Source: an uncultured Veillonellaceae bacterium
GTDB taxonomy: Bacteria > Bacillota > Negativicutes > Selenomonadales > Selenomonadaceae
Direction of reading: 5' to 3'
DNA: 34,882 bases
Assembly: GCA_900315575.1 (NCBI GenBank)
Contig: OMZR01000023.1
Location: forward strand, 1-34,882
The position numbers were made by a program, and so were the translations under genes. The notes below the pieces were generated by a model, which searched no databases, was not told the DNA's origin, and was given only the letters and a program-made list of their open reading frames with translations. Of the stretch, positions 15,885 through 23,245 are shown one piece after another (position 1 is the first letter of the stretch; each line of letters opens with the position of its first letter).

Positions 15885-16916
15885 TCAGAACTGGCGCAGG
15901 AAGCGCATGTCGTTGTCGTAGAAGAGGCGCAGGTCATCGACGCCGTAGGACAGCATCGCGATGCGCTCGACGCCCATGCCGAACGCGAAGCCGCTGACGA
16001 CATTCGGATCGTAGCCGCTCATTTCGAGGACGTGCGGATGCACCATGCCGGCGCCGAGGATTTCGAGCCAGCCCGTGCCCTTGCAGACCTTGCAGCCTTT
16101 GCCGTGGCACATGACGCAGGAAATGTCGACCTCGGCCGACGGCTCCGTGAAGGGGAAGAAGCTCGGACGCAGACGAATCTTGACGTCCTCGCTGAAAATC
16201 TGATGCAGGAAGAGTTCGAGCGTGCCCTTGAGGTCCGCCATCGTGATGCCCTTGTCGATGACGAGGCCCTCGACCTGCGTGAACATCGGCGAATGCGTCG
16301 CATCATACTCGTCGCGGCGATAGACGCGACCCGGCGCGATCATGCGGATTGGCGTGTTCGGGTCGTTCTTCTGCATCGTGCGCGCCTGCACCGGCGACGT
16401 CTGCGAGCGCATGAGGATGTCCTCCGTGATGTAGAACGAATCCTGCATGTCACGCGCCGGGTGGTCTTTCGGCAGGTTCAGCGCTTCAAAGTTGAAGTAA
16501 TCTTTCTCGATTTCCGGGCCCTCCTCGACGGAGAAGCCCATGCGGAAGAAAATGTCCTTGATGCGCTCGAGCGTCAGCGTCAGCGGATGCAGATGGCCGA
16601 GCGGCTGCGTGCGGCCCGGCAGCGTGACGTCGATTTTCTCGCTTGCGAGCTTGTCCGCGAGCGCGCGCGCTTTGAGCTCCTCGTTCTTCTCGGCAATCAG
16701 CGCCTCGATCTGCGCCTTCGCCTCGTTGACGATCTTGCCGACCTTCGGGCGATCCTCTTTCGCAAGCGCCCCCATGCCGCGCAGGATGGACGTGAACTCG
16801 CCCTTCTTGCCGAGGAACTTGACGCGGATGTCATCGAGCTCCGAGAGATTCCCGGCCGCATGCTGGATGGCTTCGGCAGCTTGTGCCTTCAGCTGTTCGA
16901 TCTTTTCTTCCATCAT
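15885..16916 (-). CDS. pheS: Phenylalanine-tRNA ligase alpha subunit
   Basis: A 343-residue catalytic subunit of the class II synthetase. The N-terminal coiled coil (residues 1-85) includes [18 protein letters not shown]. Motif 2 lies in [22 protein letters not shown] and motif 3 in [15 protein letters not shown] cysteine cluster [17 protein letters not shown] lies between them, as in several Firmicute PheS proteins. The ATG at 16916 and the next codon are both possible starts; AGGAGG lies 12 bp upstream. Expression is controlled by the T-box leader, but a repeat-like element of about 160 bp separates that leader from this ribosome binding site. Confidence 0.97.
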   Translation of the reverse strand: MMEEKIEQLKAQAAEAIQHAAGNLSELDDIRVKFLGKKGEFTSILRGMGALAKEDRPKVGKIVNEAKAQIEALIAEKNEELKARALADKLASEKIDVTLPGRTQPLGHLHPLTLTLERIKDIFFRMGFSVEEGPEIEKDYFNFEALNLPKDHPARDMQDSFYITEDILMRSQTSPVQARTMQKNDPNTPIRMIAPGRVYRRDEYDATHSPMFTQVEGLVIDKGITMADLKGTLELFLHQIFSEDVKIRLRPSFFPFTEPSAEVDISCVMCHGKGCKVCKGTGWLEILGAGMVHPHVLEMSGYDPNVVSGFAFGMGVERIAMLSYGVDDLRLFYDNDMRFLRQF

Positions 16917-16968
16917 AGAGAAAAACTACCTCCTAAAAAGGAATGAATAAAAACGCCGGTGGTTCCGG

Positions 16969-17131
16969 GGGAGCCAATGCGAAGAGACGTTCGTCTGGAT
17001 TGCCGCAGATTTTTCGTCCTATCAAGGAACCAAACCGCAAGGCGTAGCAGAGCTACGTCGAGGATTTGGTGACGCAGAGAGGACGGAAAAGATGCGACAA
17101 GACGGGCGGACGGATTTTCGCATTGGCTCCC
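16969..17131. mobile_element. MITE-like palindromic element in the pheS leader
   Basis: Bounded by perfect 15-bp terminal inverted repeats GGGAGCCAATGCGAA (16969-16983) and its complement (17117-17131). Inside are nested arms: TTTTCGTCCT (17011-17020) against AGGACGGAAAA (17080-17090), CCAAA against TTTGG, and GCGTAGC-AGA-GCTACGTC around 17042-17058. No coding capacity. An AATAAAAA 8-mer flanks it at 16946-16953 and 17134-17141, but that is low complexity and not clearly a target duplication. It lies between the T-box terminator and the pheS ribosome binding site. Confidence 0.65.
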
Positions 17132-17133
17132 TA

Positions 17134-17372
17134 AATAAAAAAGCTCCGTCCCCGCCATCATAGCAGGGGCGGAGACATGTCTTCGCGGTACCACCCTGAT
17201 TTGTTACTTTCTTTGAAAAGCCGTGCGCGGCCAGCGTCCGGACTACCACGCGCTTGGCGCTTCCCCCGGCTGCTCCGAAGGGAACTTCACAGCCCGCGCC
17301 ATCATCCCTTTCCAGCAACGGGACTCTCTTTCGACGCACGTGACGGCTACTTTCCTTCTTCATCACAAGTTA
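17134..17372 (-). promoter_or_regulatory. T-box leader controlling the pheST operon
   Basis: The minus strand carries the canonical T-box sequence AGGGTGGTACCGCG (17197-17184), which pairs with the acceptor end of uncharged tRNA. The terminator stem follows (17175-17143) with a T run at 17142-17137. The 5' part contains AGAGAG and a probable specifier region GTGAAG-TTC-CCTTCGG, with TTC (Phe) at 17284-17282, which agrees with pheS being the next gene. Uncharged tRNA-Phe would favour the antiterminator and raise transcription of pheS and the genes behind it. The T-box assignment is firm; the exact specifier position is inferred. Confidence 0.93.
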
Positions 17373-17378
17373 TGCTCT

Positions 17379-17407
17379 ATCTTACCACAGTTCGCGGGGG
17401 ATTTCAA
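17379..17407 (-). promoter_or_regulatory. Promoter of the pheS T-box leader
   Basis: TTGAAA (17407-17402), a 17-bp spacer and TAAGAT (17384-17379) on the minus strand, placing the start at about 17372 at the head of the T-box leader. Confidence 0.78.
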
Positions 17408-17462
17408 TGGAAAAGAAAGGATGAGGGCGCGCGGTCGCGGAGGTTGGCTTGCGGTCGCGGTC

Positions 17463-17601
17463 GGGCGGGGGCTTCCAACGGAAACAACGCTGACACGGCC
17501 TGCGAGGCTCGATGGTTTTTGAAGCGTTGAGTTCACATCGAGCTACCTCGATTTTTTCCGTTTCCTTACAGCTAAAAGTTTCCTTATGGAAGCCCCCGCC
17601 C
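17463..17601. repeat. Second bulged-core palindrome, with a pseudoknot-capable centre
   Basis: GGGCGGGGGCTTCCA (17463-17477) pairs perfectly with 17587-17601, then AC faces TTA, then GGAAAC (17480-17485) pairs with 17578-17583. This is the same core and asymmetry as at 4938-5009, with different outer arms. The central 92 nt hold CGAGGCTCGATG (17503-17514), which pairs with 17536-17550 except for a 3-nt bulge, and CAACGCT (17485-17491), which can pair with AGCGTTG (17523-17529) in that hairpin loop. Confidence 0.65.
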
Positions 17602-17718
17602 TCCCGAAGATATTCCGCAACTCGCGGACTCTGGGGCTATCCCTAGTTCGCGCTGGAAAAAAGAGGGGCGGATCAGCGCATCCAATCCATCTGTCGGGGA
17701 GCATATCTTCTCCAGCAG

Positions 17719-17770
17719 CCTCCCTCTAGAGGGAGGGGGACCGCGAAGCGGTGGTGGGAGTAGTAGGATG
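17719..17770. repeat. Short palindromic repeat, gut-Firmicute type
   Basis: CTCCCTCTAGAGGGAG (17721-17736) is a perfect palindrome, followed by CCGC-GAA-GCGG (17742-17752) and a G-rich tail. Repeats with this composite form are, from memory, widely dispersed in gut Firmicutes alongside the type seen at 3505-3548. It lies 50 bp from the priA stop. Confidence 0.55.
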
Positions 17771-17822
17771 CTGAAGCCTGACAAGCATGCAGAACGTTAT
17801 TAAAGTACTTCAGCAACATTCT

Positions 17823-20294
17823 TCACATCACCGTAATCGGATCAATGTCGATAGCAACGTCTGTTCGCAGGTGCAGTCCCTGCTCGCGCAGAAACTGACG
17901 GACGTCTTCAATATCAAGTGCCTTGATGAGGACAACGAAGCGATACGTACCGCGGAAGCAGGCAATGAGCGCGGGCGCGGGGCCGATGACGGTGTTTGTT
18001 TTCGGCGGCGTGCCGAGCGGAGTGGAGACGCCTCCGGGATAGCGCTGCTGGAACGCTTGGACGAAGGCGAGCGCGGACTGTTTCGCAGCGGTTTCGTCCG
18101 TGTTTTGGAACAGCAGCTTGACGAGGCGCGTGAAGGGAGGATAGCCCATGGCTTTTCGCAGAGCGATTTCTTTCTGGTAGAATCCCTCGTAATCCTGATG
18201 GATGCCGCACTGGACGGCGTAGTGCTCCGTATTATACGTCTGCACGAGGACGTGGCCGCGTTCGCCGCCCGCTGTGTGGCGGCCTGCCCGTCCGGCCGTC
18301 TGCGTGATCAGCATGAAGCAGCGTTCGGCCGCGCGGAAGTCGGGCCGGTTGAGGCTCGCGTCGGCGCTGATGATACCAACAGCCGTGACGTTCGGGATGT
18401 CGTGGCCTTTCGCGACCATCTGCGTGCCCAAGAGGATGTCGAACGCGCCGCGGCGGAAACGGCCGAGGATTTCCTGATGCGCGAACTTGCCGCCCGTCGT
18501 GTCGCGGTCCATGCGCTCGATGCGCGCTTCAGGCACGAGGGCGCGGAGCTCCTGCTCAAGCTTTTCCGTGCCCGAGCCGAAATACTTGATGTAGCGGCTG
18601 CCGCATTTCGGGCAGATGTCCGGCACGGGCTGGCGGATGTCGCAGTGATGGCAGAGAAGCAGCTTGCCGCCATGCTTCGTCTCGTGATAGACGAGCGGCA
18701 TGCCGCAGTCGGGACAATGGATGACCTCGCCGCACGAACGGCACATGACGAATGTCGAGTAGCCGCGCCGGTTCAGCATGATGATGAGCTGCTCGTGCGC
18801 CGCGATGGTCTTTCGGATCAGCGCTTCGAGCGGCCGCGAAATGATGTGGCGATTGCCCATGCGAAGCTCCTGCCGCATATCGACACACGAGACTTCGGGC
18901 AACGGGATGTCGCCGACGCGGCGGCGCATTGTGAGAAGCGTCAGCTCGCCCGTCTTGGCGCGGTGATACGTTTCGAGCGACGGCGTCGCGCTGCCGAGCA
19001 GCAGCACGGCATGATGCAGGTGCGCGAGCTCTTCGGCGACGACGCGCGCATGGTAGCGCGGCGACTCGTCCTGCTTGTAGCTCATGTCCTGCTCCTCGTC
19101 AAGGATGATGAGACCGACATCATCGGCGGGCGTGAAAAGCGCCGACCGCGCACCGATGATGATGCCCGCCTCCCCGCGCCGCACGCGGATGACGGCATCG
19201 TTGCGCTCGGCGAGCGTCAGGCGGCTGTGCATGACGATGATGTCACCGGCAAAATACGATTGGAACGCGCGCACGAGCTGGCCTGTCAAAGCAATCTCGG
19301 GCACGAGCACGATGACTTTGCGGCCGAGCTCGCGCACGAGACGCGCGAGCTCGATATAGACCTGCGTCTTGCCGCTGCCCGTGACGCCATAGAGCAGGAA
19401 ACCGTGGTACTCCCCCGCCTCCATTGACGGGCGCACAGCCTCGACCGCCTGCTGCTGTTCCGCCGTCAGCGTACGCGGTTCGTGGACGCGCGCGGCTCCT
19501 GCATAGCTGTCGCGCAGGATGCGGCGGCGGCGGATGACGGCGATGCCAGCCGCCGCGAGCTTCTTTGCCGCCTCAGCACGGATGACCTCGCTTTCAAGTT
19601 CCTTGAGGCTCGCCGTGCCATCATGCGCCGCGAGGTAACGCCAGAGCGCGAGCTGAGCGCGGCGGCGGGAAAACTCTTTTTCCCGTTCGGGTGTCAATGC
19701 TTCCTTCAAGACGACATAGCGTTCATACAGCGCGGCGTCGCGCTTTTCGGCCGCATACTCCTTCGTCAGCACATGGTAGCCTGTGAGCTTTTCGAGCATG
19801 GCAGGCAGTTCGTCCGCGAGCTCGGGCAGCGCCTTTCGGAGTGCGGCCCGCCGCACGGGCCCGTTTTCCGCCACATAGTCATAGAGCCTGCGATACGATG
19901 CCATGCCGAGCAGGACATGGCTTTCCTGTGATTCGTCCACGACGTATTCGACCGTGATTTTGACGCCGCTCTTGCCCGGCATGAAGAGCCGCATGATTTC
20001 TGCAAGCGAGCAAAGATAGAAATCAGCGAGCCACCGCGCGGCCTTGAGCAGCACGGGGGTGAACCACGCCTCTTCATCGACGCAAGCAAGGATGTCCTTG
20101 AGCTTGATTCCCGCAAGCTCCTCCGCGCTTTTTTCCGCCACAGAAACAACAAACCCTTCGACTTTCCGGCCGCCGAAGGGTACGAGGACGCGCCAGCCCG
20201 CTCCCACCTGCGCGAGGGTGTCTGGCACGCGATATGTATAGGGTTTTGCAATGCTCTTGACCGGCACATTGACGAAGACCTGCGCCGTCAGCAT
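17823..20294 (-). CDS. priA: Primosomal protein N' (replication restart helicase PriA)
   Basis: An 823-residue superfamily 2 helicase that reloads the replisome at stalled forks. The N-terminal DNA-binding domain covers about 1-100. Walker A is GVTGSGKT (303-310). Eight zinc-binding cysteines lie in CRSCGEVIHCPDC and CHHC...CPKC, followed by GSGTEKLEQEL and the C-terminal helicase motifs including QTAGRAGR. The Walker B region reads DEEQ (399-402) where PriA of E. coli and Bacillus has DEEH. GGAGG lies just before ATG 20294, and the gene follows comM after 30 bp. Confidence 0.96.
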   Translation of the reverse strand: MLTAQVFVNVPVKSIAKPYTYRVPDTLAQVGAGWRVLVPFGGRKVEGFVVSVAEKSAEELAGIKLKDILACVDEEAWFTPVLLKAARWLADFYLCSLAEIMRLFMPGKSGVKITVEYVVDESQESHVLLGMASYRRLYDYVAENGPVRRAALRKALPELADELPAMLEKLTGYHVLTKEYAAEKRDAALYERYVVLKEALTPEREKEFSRRRAQLALWRYLAAHDGTASLKELESEVIRAEAAKKLAAAGIAVIRRRRILRDSYAGAARVHEPRTLTAEQQQAVEAVRPSMEAGEYHGFLLYGVTGSGKTQVYIELARLVRELGRKVIVLVPEIALTGQLVRAFQSYFAGDIIVMHSRLTLAERNDAVIRVRRGEAGIIIGARSALFTPADDVGLIILDEEQDMSYKQDESPRYHARVVAEELAHLHHAVLLLGSATPSLETYHRAKTGELTLLTMRRRVGDIPLPEVSCVDMRQELRMGNRHIISRPLEALIRKTIAAHEQLIIMLNRRGYSTFVMCRSCGEVIHCPDCGMPLVYHETKHGGKLLLCHHCDIRQPVPDICPKCGSRYIKYFGSGTEKLEQELRALVPEARIERMDRDTTGGKFAHQEILGRFRRGAFDILLGTQMVAKGHDIPNVTAVGIISADASLNRPDFRAAERCFMLITQTAGRAGRHTAGGERGHVLVQTYNTEHYAVQCGIHQDYEGFYQKEIALRKAMGYPPFTRLVKLLFQNTDETAAKQSALAFVQAFQQRYPGGVSTPLGTPPKTNTVIGPAPALIACFRGTYRFVVLIKALDIEDVRQFLREQGLHLRTDVAIDIDPITVM

Positions 20295-20324
20295 GTTCTT
20301 TCCTCCAAAGAAAATCCTCCTGAT

Positions 20325-21857
20325 TCATTCGAGGCTCAGCCCGACATCGTTGCGGAGCTTGATCGCTTCGCCGATTTCGCGCGGGCCGATCGGACCGCCG
20401 CCCGCGAGGTCGGCAATCGTGCGCGCGACCTTGATGATGCGGTCATACGAGCGCGCGGAAAGATGCATCTTTTCAAATGCCGCCTGCAGCAGCTGCTGCG
20501 CCGTGTCCTCCAGCGGGCAGAGCCGCTGGATCATCGCGTGGTTCATCTGCGCGTTCGAATAGATGCCATACGTTTTCAGCCGTTCGTGCTGGATCTCACG
20601 CGCCGCTTCCACGCGGGCACGGATGGCAGACGACGGCTCGGCCTGCTCGCGCGAGGCGAGCTCCTTGTACTCGACGCGCGGCACGCGGATGTGGATGTCG
20701 ATGCGGTCTAAAAGCGGCCCCGAAATCTTCCGCGTGTAGCGCTTGATCTCCCCCGGCGTACACTCGCACGTATGACCGCCCGACTCGTCGCCATGGTAGC
20801 CGCACGGGCATGGATTCATCGCCGCAATCAGCATAAACGACGACGGAAATGTCAACGAGGCATGGACGCGACTCACGAGGATGGACCGATCTTCCAAGGG
20901 CTGGCGTAAGACCTCAAGTGTCGATTTGCCAAACTCCGGCAGTTCGTCGAGGAACAATACGCCATGATGCGCGAGCGTGACCTCGCCGGGACGTGGGATG
21001 CTGCCGCCGCCAATCATCGCCGTCATGCTTGTCGTGTGGTGCGGCGCACGGAATGGCCGCTGCGTCACGAGGCCGCCATCATGCGAGAGAAGACCTGCGA
21101 TACTGTAAATCTTCGTGACCTCGAGCGCTTCTTCAGGCGTCAGCGCGGGCAGGATCGAGCTCATGCGCCGCGCGAGCATCGTCTTGCCGCTGCCCGGCAC
21201 GCCGACCATCAACACATTGTGCCCGCCCGCCGCCGCGATTTCGAGCGCCCGCTTCGCGGCAAACTGCCCCTGCACGTCGGCAAAGTCATCCGTCCAGCCC
21301 GCCCCGCCCTCCGAAATTGGCCGCGCCTCGGCAGGTGCGAGCTCCTTTTCGCCCTTAAGGAACGCCACGAGCTCTGCGAGCGTCGCAACGGCATAGACCG
21401 TAAGTCCCTGCACGAGCAGTGCTTCATTCGCATTTGCAGGCGCGACGAAGATGGCACGGAACCCTTGCTCCTTGGCTGCGATTGCCATCGGCAGCACGCC
21501 CTGCACGGGGCGGCACTCGCCTTCGAGCGAAAGCTCGGCCGAAAACAGGCAGCCTTCGATTTTCTTTACAGGAAAAAGCCCATGCGCCGCGAGAAGTCCT
21601 ACAGCGATGGGCAGGTCGAGTCCGGGGCTGTCCTTGCGGATGTCAGCGGGCGCGAGGTTGACCGTGATTTTTTCCTGCTGGAGCTTGAGTCCCGAGTTCT
21701 TGATGGCTGTGCGCACGCGCTCTTTGCTCTCACGCACCGCCGTGTCTGGCAAGCCGACGATGTCGAACGCAGGCAGTCCGTACCCCGCATCGACTTCCAC
21801 GTCGATGATGAGCCCGTCCACGCCGAGCGTCGTCGCACCATACGATTTTGCAAACAT
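20325..21857 (-). CDS. comM: ComM/YifB family Mg-chelatase-like AAA+ ATPase
   Basis: A 510-residue protein of the YifB/ComM family. ComM of naturally transformable bacteria is a helicase that extends heteroduplex during recombination of incoming DNA; in other species its role is less clear. The N-terminal ChlI-like domain (about 1-170) starts MFAKSYGATTLGVDG and contains DIVGLPDTAVRESKERVR. Walker A is GVPGSGKTM, Walker B is VLFLDELPEF, and the C-terminal domain has SARSYDRIIKVARTIADL. ATG at 21857 has GGGAGG 6 bp upstream; an in-frame ATG 24 bp earlier lacks one. It follows yraN after 13 bp, a common pairing. Confidence 0.93.
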   Translation of the reverse strand: MFAKSYGATTLGVDGLIIDVEVDAGYGLPAFDIVGLPDTAVRESKERVRTAIKNSGLKLQQEKITVNLAPADIRKDSPGLDLPIAVGLLAAHGLFPVKKIEGCLFSAELSLEGECRPVQGVLPMAIAAKEQGFRAIFVAPANANEALLVQGLTVYAVATLAELVAFLKGEKELAPAEARPISEGGAGWTDDFADVQGQFAAKRALEIAAAGGHNVLMVGVPGSGKTMLARRMSSILPALTPEEALEVTKIYSIAGLLSHDGGLVTQRPFRAPHHTTSMTAMIGGGSIPRPGEVTLAHHGVLFLDELPEFGKSTLEVLRQPLEDRSILVSRVHASLTFPSSFMLIAAMNPCPCGYHGDESGGHTCECTPGEIKRYTRKISGPLLDRIDIHIRVPRVEYKELASREQAEPSSAIRARVEAAREIQHERLKTYGIYSNAQMNHAMIQRLCPLEDTAQQLLQAAFEKMHLSARSYDRIIKVARTIADLAGGGPIGPREIGEAIKLRNDVGLSLE

Positions 21858-21870
21858 CCAAAGCCTCCCA

Positions 21871-22233
21871 TCACATTTCAAACGCGCCCTCGATCTGACG
21901 AACCTTCCACGCGCCGGCCGTCATCGCATAGACCTCGATGACGTCGAAACGGCAGCGGCAGCCATCGATGTGCTTTTCAAGCAAGTACCACTGCGCCGTG
22001 CGGATGATCTTTCGCTGCTTGTAATAGTTCACGGCCTCGGCAGGCTTTCCATACGAGAGGCCCGTACGCGTCTTGACCTCGACGAAGACGAGCGTCTGCG
22101 CGTCCTGCCAGGCAATGATGTCGATCTCGCCGACTTTCGCGCGGTAATTGCGCGCCGCGAGCACATAGCCCTTCTTTTTGAGAAACGCGGCGGCTTCTTC
22201 CTCGCCTGCGCGTCCGAGCTGCTGCTTTTTCAT
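21871..22233 (-). CDS. yraN: UPF0102 family protein YraN
   Basis: A 120-residue protein with the UPF0102 nuclease-like fold. The motifs are GRAGEEEAAAFLKKKGY near the start, NYRAKVGEIDIIAWQ, then FVEVKTRTGLSYGKPAEAVNYYKQRKI. The Glu, Asp and Glu-x-Lys residues resemble those of Holliday junction resolvases and restriction-like nucleases; activity is not established. The start ATG overlaps the stop of the FlhB-like gene by 4 bp (ATGA), so translation is probably coupled. It precedes comM. Confidence 0.93.
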   Translation of the reverse strand: MKKQQLGRAGEEEAAAFLKKKGYVLAARNYRAKVGEIDIIAWQDAQTLVFVEVKTRTGLSYGKPAEAVNYYKQRKIIRTAQWYLLEKHIDGCRCRFDVIEVYAMTAGAWKVRQIEGAFEM

Positions 22234-22565
22234 GGCGTCGGCTCCTGCTTCTTCCGCTCGCCGCGCTCGCGGTCCATGCGGTAGACGTAGGCCATGACCT
22301 CGGCGATGGAGCGGTAGAGCTCCGGCGGGATCTCGCGGTCGAGCTCGAGTGCCATCAGCATGTTGACGAGCGTCTTGTTCTGGTAGATCGGCACCGTATG
22401 CTTCTGTGCCGCCGCGAGGATGTTCTCCGCGACATAGCCGCGCCCCTTCGCCGTCACGCGCGGCGCACGGTCGCGCTGCTGATCATACTGGAGCGCGACG
22501 GCCTTCTTCTCGGCATTCGGATCCGTCTCTGGCTCAATCGGCGGCGCCTTGCGGTCTGGTCTCAT
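22230..22565 (-). CDS. Stand-alone FlhB C-terminal domain protein (YlqH-type)
   Basis: A 111-residue protein matching only the cytoplasmic C-terminal domain of FlhB/YscU export-switch proteins: AVALQYDQQRDRAPRVTAKGRGYVAENILAAA, then a DREIPPELYRSIAEVMAYVYR tail. It has no membrane segments, and the NPTH self-cleavage motif of true FlhB is absent. In Bacillus the equivalent ylqH follows the FliK-like ylqG; here the two are about 13 kb apart. ATG at 22565 has AGGTGA 5 bp upstream; a GTG at 22574 is an alternative. It leads the yraN-comM-priA operon. Function unknown. Confidence 0.82.
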   Translation of the reverse strand: MRPDRKAPPIEPETDPNAEKKAVALQYDQQRDRAPRVTAKGRGYVAENILAAAQKHTVPIYQNKTLVNMLMALELDREIPPELYRSIAEVMAYVYRMDRERGERKKQEPTP

Positions 22566-22636
22566 TCCATTCACCTGATTCCGTTCTCTGGCCTTGATGT
22601 GCTTCCCTGCAACATTGTCCAGTTGCTTATTATTCC

Positions 22637-22665
22637 ATTATATCGGTTATGAAAAAAAGCGTCAA
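22637..22665 (-). promoter_or_regulatory. Strong promoter of the flhB-like - yraN - comM - priA operon
   Basis: TTGACG (22665-22660), a 17-bp spacer and TATAAT (22642-22637) on the minus strand. The -35 overlaps the stop codon of tadA, so no room is left for a terminator after tadA and some read-through is expected. Confidence 0.82.
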
Positions 22666-23147
22666 GAAGATGCACTGTTTTTTTGCACTTTTCTCTTTTC
22701 CCGCCGCTCGCGGAAGAATCGCTTCATGATGGCCGCACATTCCTCCTGCAAGACACCTGCTGTCATCTCGGGCGCATGATTCAGCGCGGGATGGCCCGGG
22801 ATGTTGAAGAGCGACTCGCAGGCGCCGGCCTTTGCATCCGTGCTGCCATAGACGACGCGATCGACGCGGCTCATGACGATGGCACCCGCGCACATCGGGC
22901 ACGGCTCGATCGTCACGTAGAGCGTGAGGCCTGAAAGCCGCCAGCGGCCGAGTGTTTCGCAAGCCGCACGGATGGCAATCATTTCAGCATGCGCCGTCGC
23001 ATCGTGCGTCGTCTCGCGCAGGTTGTGGCCGTGCGCGACAATCTCCCCCGCCTCGTTGACGAGTACGGCGCCAATCGGCACTTCGCCGATGTCATAGGCT
23101 GCCTGCGCCTCGCGCAAAGCCTCGCGCATGTAGTCTTCATCTGTCAT
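22662..23147 (-). CDS. tadA: tRNA-specific adenosine deaminase
   Basis: A 161-residue zinc enzyme that converts the wobble adenosine 34 of tRNA-Arg(ACG) to inosine. The zinc and catalytic motifs are HAEMIAIRAA (His and the proton-shuttling Glu) and EPCPMCAGAI (two Cys ligands). The product starts MTDEDYMREALREAQAAYDIGEVPIGAVLV, as usual for TadA, and ends in a Lys/Arg-rich tail. ATG at 23147 has AAAGGA 8 bp upstream; an ATG two codons earlier is too close to it. Confidence 0.95.
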   Translation of the reverse strand: MTDEDYMREALREAQAAYDIGEVPIGAVLVNEAGEIVAHGHNLRETTHDATAHAEMIAIRAACETLGRWRLSGLTLYVTIEPCPMCAGAIVMSRVDRVVYGSTDAKAGACESLFNIPGHPALNHAPEMTAGVLQEECAAIMKRFFRERREKRKVQKNSASS

Positions 23148-23177
23148 CTGCATCTTCCTTTCCCAGTTTCAAGCATG

Positions 23178-23213
23178 AAAGAAGCCTCCCTCGAACAGGA
23201 GGGAGGCTTCTTT
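23178..23213 (-). terminator. Terminator after the malate dehydrogenase gene
   Basis: A 15-bp perfect stem, 23178-23192 with 23199-23213 (GAAGCCTCCCTC/GAGGGAGGCTTC core), around a 6-nt loop. It lies about 30 bp past the mdh stop on the minus strand. The T run is short (TTT). Confidence 0.8.
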
Positions 23214-23245
23214 GCAAGTAAGCTGATAAAAATCAGCGGAGCGAC

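Larger units (their letters stand above)
17408..17822. other. Gene-free, repeat-rich spacer between priA and the pheS promoter
   Basis: No open frame here has a convincing start, ribosome binding site or family match. The stretch contains the bulged-core palindrome (17463-17601) and a short gut-Firmicute-type palindrome (17719-17770). The remaining 17602-17718 shows no recognisable feature. priA ends at 17823, and no clear intrinsic terminator with a T run was found after it. Confidence 0.7.

Noticed and set aside
14335-15921. A 528-codon open frame on the plus strand opposite pheT
   Set aside because: Antisense to a gene with complete domain content; low-complexity Arg/Glu/Leu composition and no recognisable motif.
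16946-17141. AATAAAAA direct repeats as target-site duplication of the MITE-like element
   Set aside because: The 8-mers are low complexity, and the left one is 15 bp away from the terminal inverted repeat, so they are not good evidence of insertion.
17022-17366. A 114-codon minus-strand frame upstream of pheS
   Set aside because: It lies over the T-box leader and the MITE-like element; the sequence is explained as structured RNA, and no ribosome binding site supports it.
17787-19427. A 546-codon open frame on the plus strand opposite priA
   Set aside because: Antisense shadow of priA, whose helicase and zinc motifs are all in the minus-strand frame.
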